A DNA stretch of 8,115 nucleotides, taken from assembly GCA_031266255.1 (NCBI GenBank), contig JAISBK010000041.1, positions 1 to 8,115 of the forward strand, given 5' to 3'. The DNA is from Treponema sp. (GTDB lineage: Bacteria > Spirochaetota > Spirochaetia > Treponematales > Breznakiellaceae). The notes under the pieces are model-generated. The model saw nothing but the letters and a program-made list of their open reading frames with translations, searched no databases and was not told the DNA's origin. This document shows, piece by piece, positions 6,646-8,115 of this stretch. Position 1 is the first letter of the stretch; each line of letters starts with the position of its first letter. Made by a program: the position numbers and the translations under genes.

Positions 6646-6692
6646 GGCAAAGCAGGAAAGCAGCAGCGTTGTTGCACGTCCTCTGCTTCGCC
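6646..6692. repeat. Imperfect hairpin between ssb and the DUF1638 gene
   Basis: GGCAAAGCAG (6646-6655) and CTGCTTCGCC (6683-6692) pair over 10 bases with one mismatch. The loop contains a smaller imperfect GCAGCA/TGTTGC pairing. It lies just after the ssb stop on the minus strand. It could slow or end ssb transcription, but no T run follows, so intrinsic termination is not well supported. Confidence 0.35.
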
Positions 6693-6725
6693 TGTATGGT
6701 GCGTGCTTAGTAGGGGTGAGTCCTG

Positions 6726-7154
6726 TTAAAAAACTACGGATTCATAGTTCTCTAAATCAGGGAATTTCCCTGGGGCTTCCTCAGCCATAATATGGGCTTT
6801 ACGGGCAACGTGGTCTTCTTCCTTTTTAAATTCCGGCCGGAATTCCACGTGTTCCGCCACAATGGTAACCTTGGAATGGGCTTTCCCCTCTTGATCGTTC
6901 CACCGTTCCTGTTTCAGTCTGCCCACAATCCTGACTCCCCGGCCTTTGTGGCCTAGGTTATAACAGTTTTCAGCTAGTTTTGCCCAGGTCTCTACATTGA
7001 AAAAACTTACCTCCTCTTCCAAACCAGAATCTTTCTTATAAATCCGATTTGATGCAAGGCTAAAAGTACAGACTGGCGTTCCTTTGGAAGTAGAACGGAA
7101 AAGAGGATCCCTTACCAGATTGCCTTCGATTAAGATTGAATTGAGGTTATTCAT
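6726..7154 (-). CDS. ssb: Single-stranded DNA-binding protein
   Basis: SSB coats single-stranded DNA during replication, repair and recombination and recruits partner proteins. From the ATG at 7154 the protein is 142 residues. The OB-fold covers about residues 1-106 and starts in the usual way with MNNLNSILIEGNLVRDPLFR. It contains TFSLASNRIY (30-39), SFFNVETWAKLAENC (50-64), GVRIVGRLKQERW (73-85, with Trp85) and the closing strand VTIVAEHVEF (96-105). A charged linker follows. The C-terminal tip is acidic but reads DLENYESVVF rather than the usual DDDIPF type. The frame is open upstream to an ATG at 7253, but the 7154 start has GGGGA four bases upstream and fits the family N-terminus. A TATAAT at 7257-7262 also lies directly before the longer start, which would put that start outside the transcript. 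It sits between the LysM and DUF1638 genes with gaps of 162 and 144 bases. Confidence 0.93.
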   Translation of the reverse strand: MNNLNSILIEGNLVRDPLFRSTSKGTPVCTFSLASNRIYKKDSGLEEEVSFFNVETWAKLAENCYNLGHKGRGVRIVGRLKQERWNDQEGKAHSKVTIVAEHVEFRPEFKKEEDHVARKAHIMAEEAPGKFPDLENYESVVF

Positions 7155-7158
7155 ACTG

Positions 7159-7163
7159 TCCCC
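7159..7163 (-). promoter_or_regulatory. Ribosome binding site deciding the ssb start
   Basis: GGGGA lies four bases before the ATG at 7154 on the minus strand. The alternative ATG at 7253 has no such site. This supports the 142-residue SSB. Confidence 0.6.
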
Positions 7164-7256
7164 ATATAAAATAAAAAGTCCGGCATTGCGTAATGCGCGG
7201 GTCATGGACGGGCTGATTTGATCCAAAGGATTAGAACGCCTCTGTTCATCCATGCT

Positions 7257-7262
7257 ATTATA
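7257..7262 (-). promoter_or_regulatory. Possible -10 box of an ssb promoter
   Basis: A perfect TATAAT on the minus strand lies within an alternating TA run (7257-7267). No TTGACA-like -35 is found at the right distance; the sequence there is close to AGGAAC. Transcription would start near 7250 and give a leader of roughly 95 bases before ssb. Confidence 0.35.
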
Positions 7263-7269
7263 TATATGG

Positions 7270-7288
7270 AGCAGGTATGGTTCCTGCT
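7270..7288. repeat. Hairpin between the LysM gene and ssb
   Basis: AGCAGG (7270-7275) and CCTGCT (7283-7288) form a perfect 6-bp inverted repeat with a 7-base loop, 29 bases after the LysM stop on the minus strand. It may be a weak terminator for the LysM gene. On the minus strand it is not followed by a T run but by the ssb -10-like TA tract. Confidence 0.4.
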
Positions 7289-7316
7289 TTAATCAAACTG
7301 ATATACTCATGCAGAG

Positions 7317-7703
7317 CTATTGTTTAGCGTAAAAGTCCCGGGGAATATCAGGAATGTCGAGGACCATACCAGGAAAAATGAGATTAGGATTATCAGGATG
7401 GCGCATCTTTTTTTTATTAGCCTCATATACGTACTTCCATTGATGGGAATCACCGTAGAGCCGGTTGGCAATAGTCCAGTACGTATCTCCCGGCTTTACC
7501 GTATAATAGTAAACTCGGAGAAACTCATGAGGTTTTGTGCTGCCTGTTTTTGATCTCACCGCTGGGGATGAGTCCCAGGTCGTCTGTTTGAAGGATTTAG
7601 TTTTCAAGACCAACCGCTTATAGATGCTTTTGGATCCTTCAAAGTGGAAGGGAAGCATGGCTTCTTTTGCCCTGGTTTTCTGGAGAAACTTTTTGAATTT
7701 CAT
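7317..7703 (-). CDS. LysM-domain protein without a visible export signal
   Basis: The 128-residue protein has one LysM domain at its C-terminus (about residues 66-118). The signatures are YTVKPGDTYWTIANRLYG, WKYVYEANKKKM and NLIFPGMVLDIP, all typical of LysM modules that bind N-acetylglucosamine-containing glycans such as peptidoglycan. The first 60 residues are strongly basic (MKFKKFLQKTRAKEAM, then several Lys/Arg clusters), with no hydrophobic stretch suited to a signal peptide or membrane anchor. It may therefore act in the cytoplasm, like some LysM proteins of the YgaU or phage tail-baseplate type, or leave by another route. The frame is open to an ATG at 7763, but AAGGA at 7711-7715 stands seven bases before the ATG at 7703, and the upstream part lies over an inverted repeat, so I chose 7703. 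The gene is divergent from the one beginning at 7987. The domain call is firm; the role is unknown. Confidence 0.88.
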   Translation of the reverse strand: MKFKKFLQKTRAKEAMLPFHFEGSKSIYKRLVLKTKSFKQTTWDSSPAVRSKTGSTKPHEFLRVYYYTVKPGDTYWTIANRLYGDSHQWKYVYEANKKKMRHPDNPNLIFPGMVLDIPDIPRDFYAKQ

Positions 7704-7710
7704 AATACTT

Positions 7711-7715
7711 TCCTT
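7711..7715 (-). promoter_or_regulatory. Ribosome binding site deciding the LysM gene start
   Basis: AAGGA lies seven bases before the ATG at 7703 on the minus strand. The upstream ATG at 7763 has no comparable site and falls inside an inverted repeat. Confidence 0.6.
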
Positions 7716-7742
7716 ATACACTTTCCTTTCAGCTGGTACTGA

Positions 7743-7767
7743 ATGGATGCTCCCTAGACGCATCCAT
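7743..7767. repeat. Perfect 8-bp inverted repeat in the LysM gene leader
   Basis: ATGGATGC (7743-7750) and GCATCCAT (7760-7767) are a perfect inverted repeat with a 9-base loop, 40 bases upstream of the LysM start. It could be an operator just downstream of the predicted promoter or an RNA hairpin in the leader. No T run follows on either strand. Confidence 0.55.
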
Positions 7768-7785
7768 AAGAGGGTTTGGGCGTAC

Positions 7786-7813
7786 CATATACCCTTCTTA
7801 CCTTAATTGTAAG
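7786..7813 (-). promoter_or_regulatory. Possible promoter of the LysM gene
   Basis: On the minus strand CTTACA (7808-7813, 4 of 6) and TATATG (7786-7791, 4 of 6) are 16 bases apart. Transcription would start near 7780. The -35 and part of the spacer lie inside the inverted repeat at 7795-7815, so a regulator bound there would overlap the promoter. Both boxes are only moderate matches. Confidence 0.3.
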
Positions 7814-7815
7814 AA
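7795..7815. promoter_or_regulatory. Candidate operator: perfect dyad in the divergent spacer
   Basis: TTCTTAC (7795-7801) and GTAAGAA (7809-7815) form a perfect 7-bp inverted repeat with a 7-base spacer, the same 7-7-7 geometry as the dyad upstream of the PTS genes. It overlaps the predicted LysM promoter. Confidence 0.4.
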
Positions 7816-7943
7816 AGGTTCTGTCTAAATACCTCTGCCTGCTATAGGAAGGCGTATAAATTCAAAACAGATTCCTAAAGTTCATAAAAAAATCTAATTG
7901 CTGCCTTTAGTAAGGGTGGTTCCAGAGGCGTTACAAAACGAGT

Positions 7944-7956
7944 ATAGTAGTACTAT
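7944..7956. promoter_or_regulatory. Compact dyad before the gene at 7987
   Basis: ATAGTA (7944-7949) and TACTAT (7951-7956) are a perfect inverted repeat around one central G. The dyad lies 30 bases upstream of the ATG at 7987 and just before a TATTAT (7961-7966) that could be a -10 box. A repressor site is possible; the A+T-rich promoter composition could also produce it by chance. Confidence 0.35.
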
Positions 7957-7986
7957 TCGGTATTATAAAGGAAGGTAGAGAGACGT

Positions 7987-8115
7987 ATGGGGACGTTACT
8001 TTTTTCACGGGCCAAGGATCCCGAGGTGTTTTGGCGGGACTATGCCGCGAAGCTCGGTGAACAGGTCTTAGCCTATGCCCTGGGACGATACATCCGGGGC
8101 TGGGAGGGTTTTAAC
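7987..8115 (+). CDS. Unrecognised protein, N-terminal 43 residues only
   Basis: I do not recognise this gene. The frame opens at ATG 7987 and stays open to the right edge. The start has AGAGAG four bases upstream and GGAAGG (7970-7975) eleven bases upstream. The visible part begins MGTLLFSRAKDPEVFWRDY and is rich in charged and aromatic residues (several Trp, Tyr and Arg). It has no signal peptide or membrane span, so a soluble cytoplasmic protein is likely. Codon choice resembles secA, with G or C often in third position, which supports real coding. It is divergent from the LysM gene across a 283-base spacer that holds three inverted repeats. Confidence 0.65.
   Translation, partial: MGTLLFSRAKDPEVFWRDYAAKLGEQVLAYALGRYIRGWEGFN

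Noticed and set aside
7155..7253. 33-residue N-terminal extension of SSB from the ATG at 7253
   Set aside because: SSB proteins begin at the OB-fold, the inner ATG has a ribosome site, and a TATAAT lies immediately upstream of the outer ATG.
7704..7763. 20-residue extension of the LysM protein from the ATG at 7763
   Set aside because: The region holds a perfect inverted repeat, and the ATG at 7703 has a well-spaced AAGGA site.
1..8115. CRISPR arrays, tRNA genes, IS elements, toxin-antitoxin pairs
   Set aside because: No regularly spaced direct repeats, cloverleaf-like sequences, transposase motifs or paired small toxin/antitoxin frames were seen by eye.

Overview
The window (about 50% G+C in most genes) looks like a chromosomal segment of a Treponema-like spirochaete, possibly one of the gut-associated species. 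This is a judgement from the overall feel of the SecA protein, a spirochaete-style lipoprotein signal, and a small exported protein of a type I associate with treponemes. No rRNA or other decisive marker is present, so the taxonomic call is tentative. No IS element, phage gene, CRISPR array or tRNA was seen.

Left part (1-1650), minus strand: a PTS sugar-uptake pair of the lactose/cellobiose family. The IIB gene comes first and the IIC permease gene runs off the left edge. They are tightly coupled and sit behind a recognisable promoter (TTGCGT-18-TACAAT), with a perfect 21-bp dyad (TTTGCAC-N7-GTGCAAA) just upstream of the -35.

Middle (1651-5308), plus strand: a putative lipoprotein of unknown function is followed after 63 bases by a complete secA (916 codons). 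The interval is unusual. The lipoprotein frame stays open past its TAG stop for 19 codons, to a TAA three bases before the secA ATG, and secA has no Shine-Dalgarno sequence. Either translational coupling or a leaderless transcript from a promoter-like sequence at 2369-2398 could explain this. After secA, a strong nested inverted repeat lies between convergent genes.

Right part (5309-7703), minus strand: four genes read leftward. They are a LysM-domain protein without an export signal, a single-stranded DNA-binding protein (ssb), a DUF1638-family protein, and a small exported two-TM protein. The last gene is far more A+T rich than its neighbours and has its own TTGACA promoter. Spacings of about 100-160 bases argue against one tight operon.

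Right edge (7704-8115): a 283-base divergent spacer with three perfect inverted repeats separates the LysM gene from the 5' end of an unrecognised plus-strand gene that leaves the window. No stretch longer than 300 bases lacks a gene. Overall this is mostly housekeeping and transport content; the best leads are the lipoprotein-secA junction and the dyad-rich spacers.
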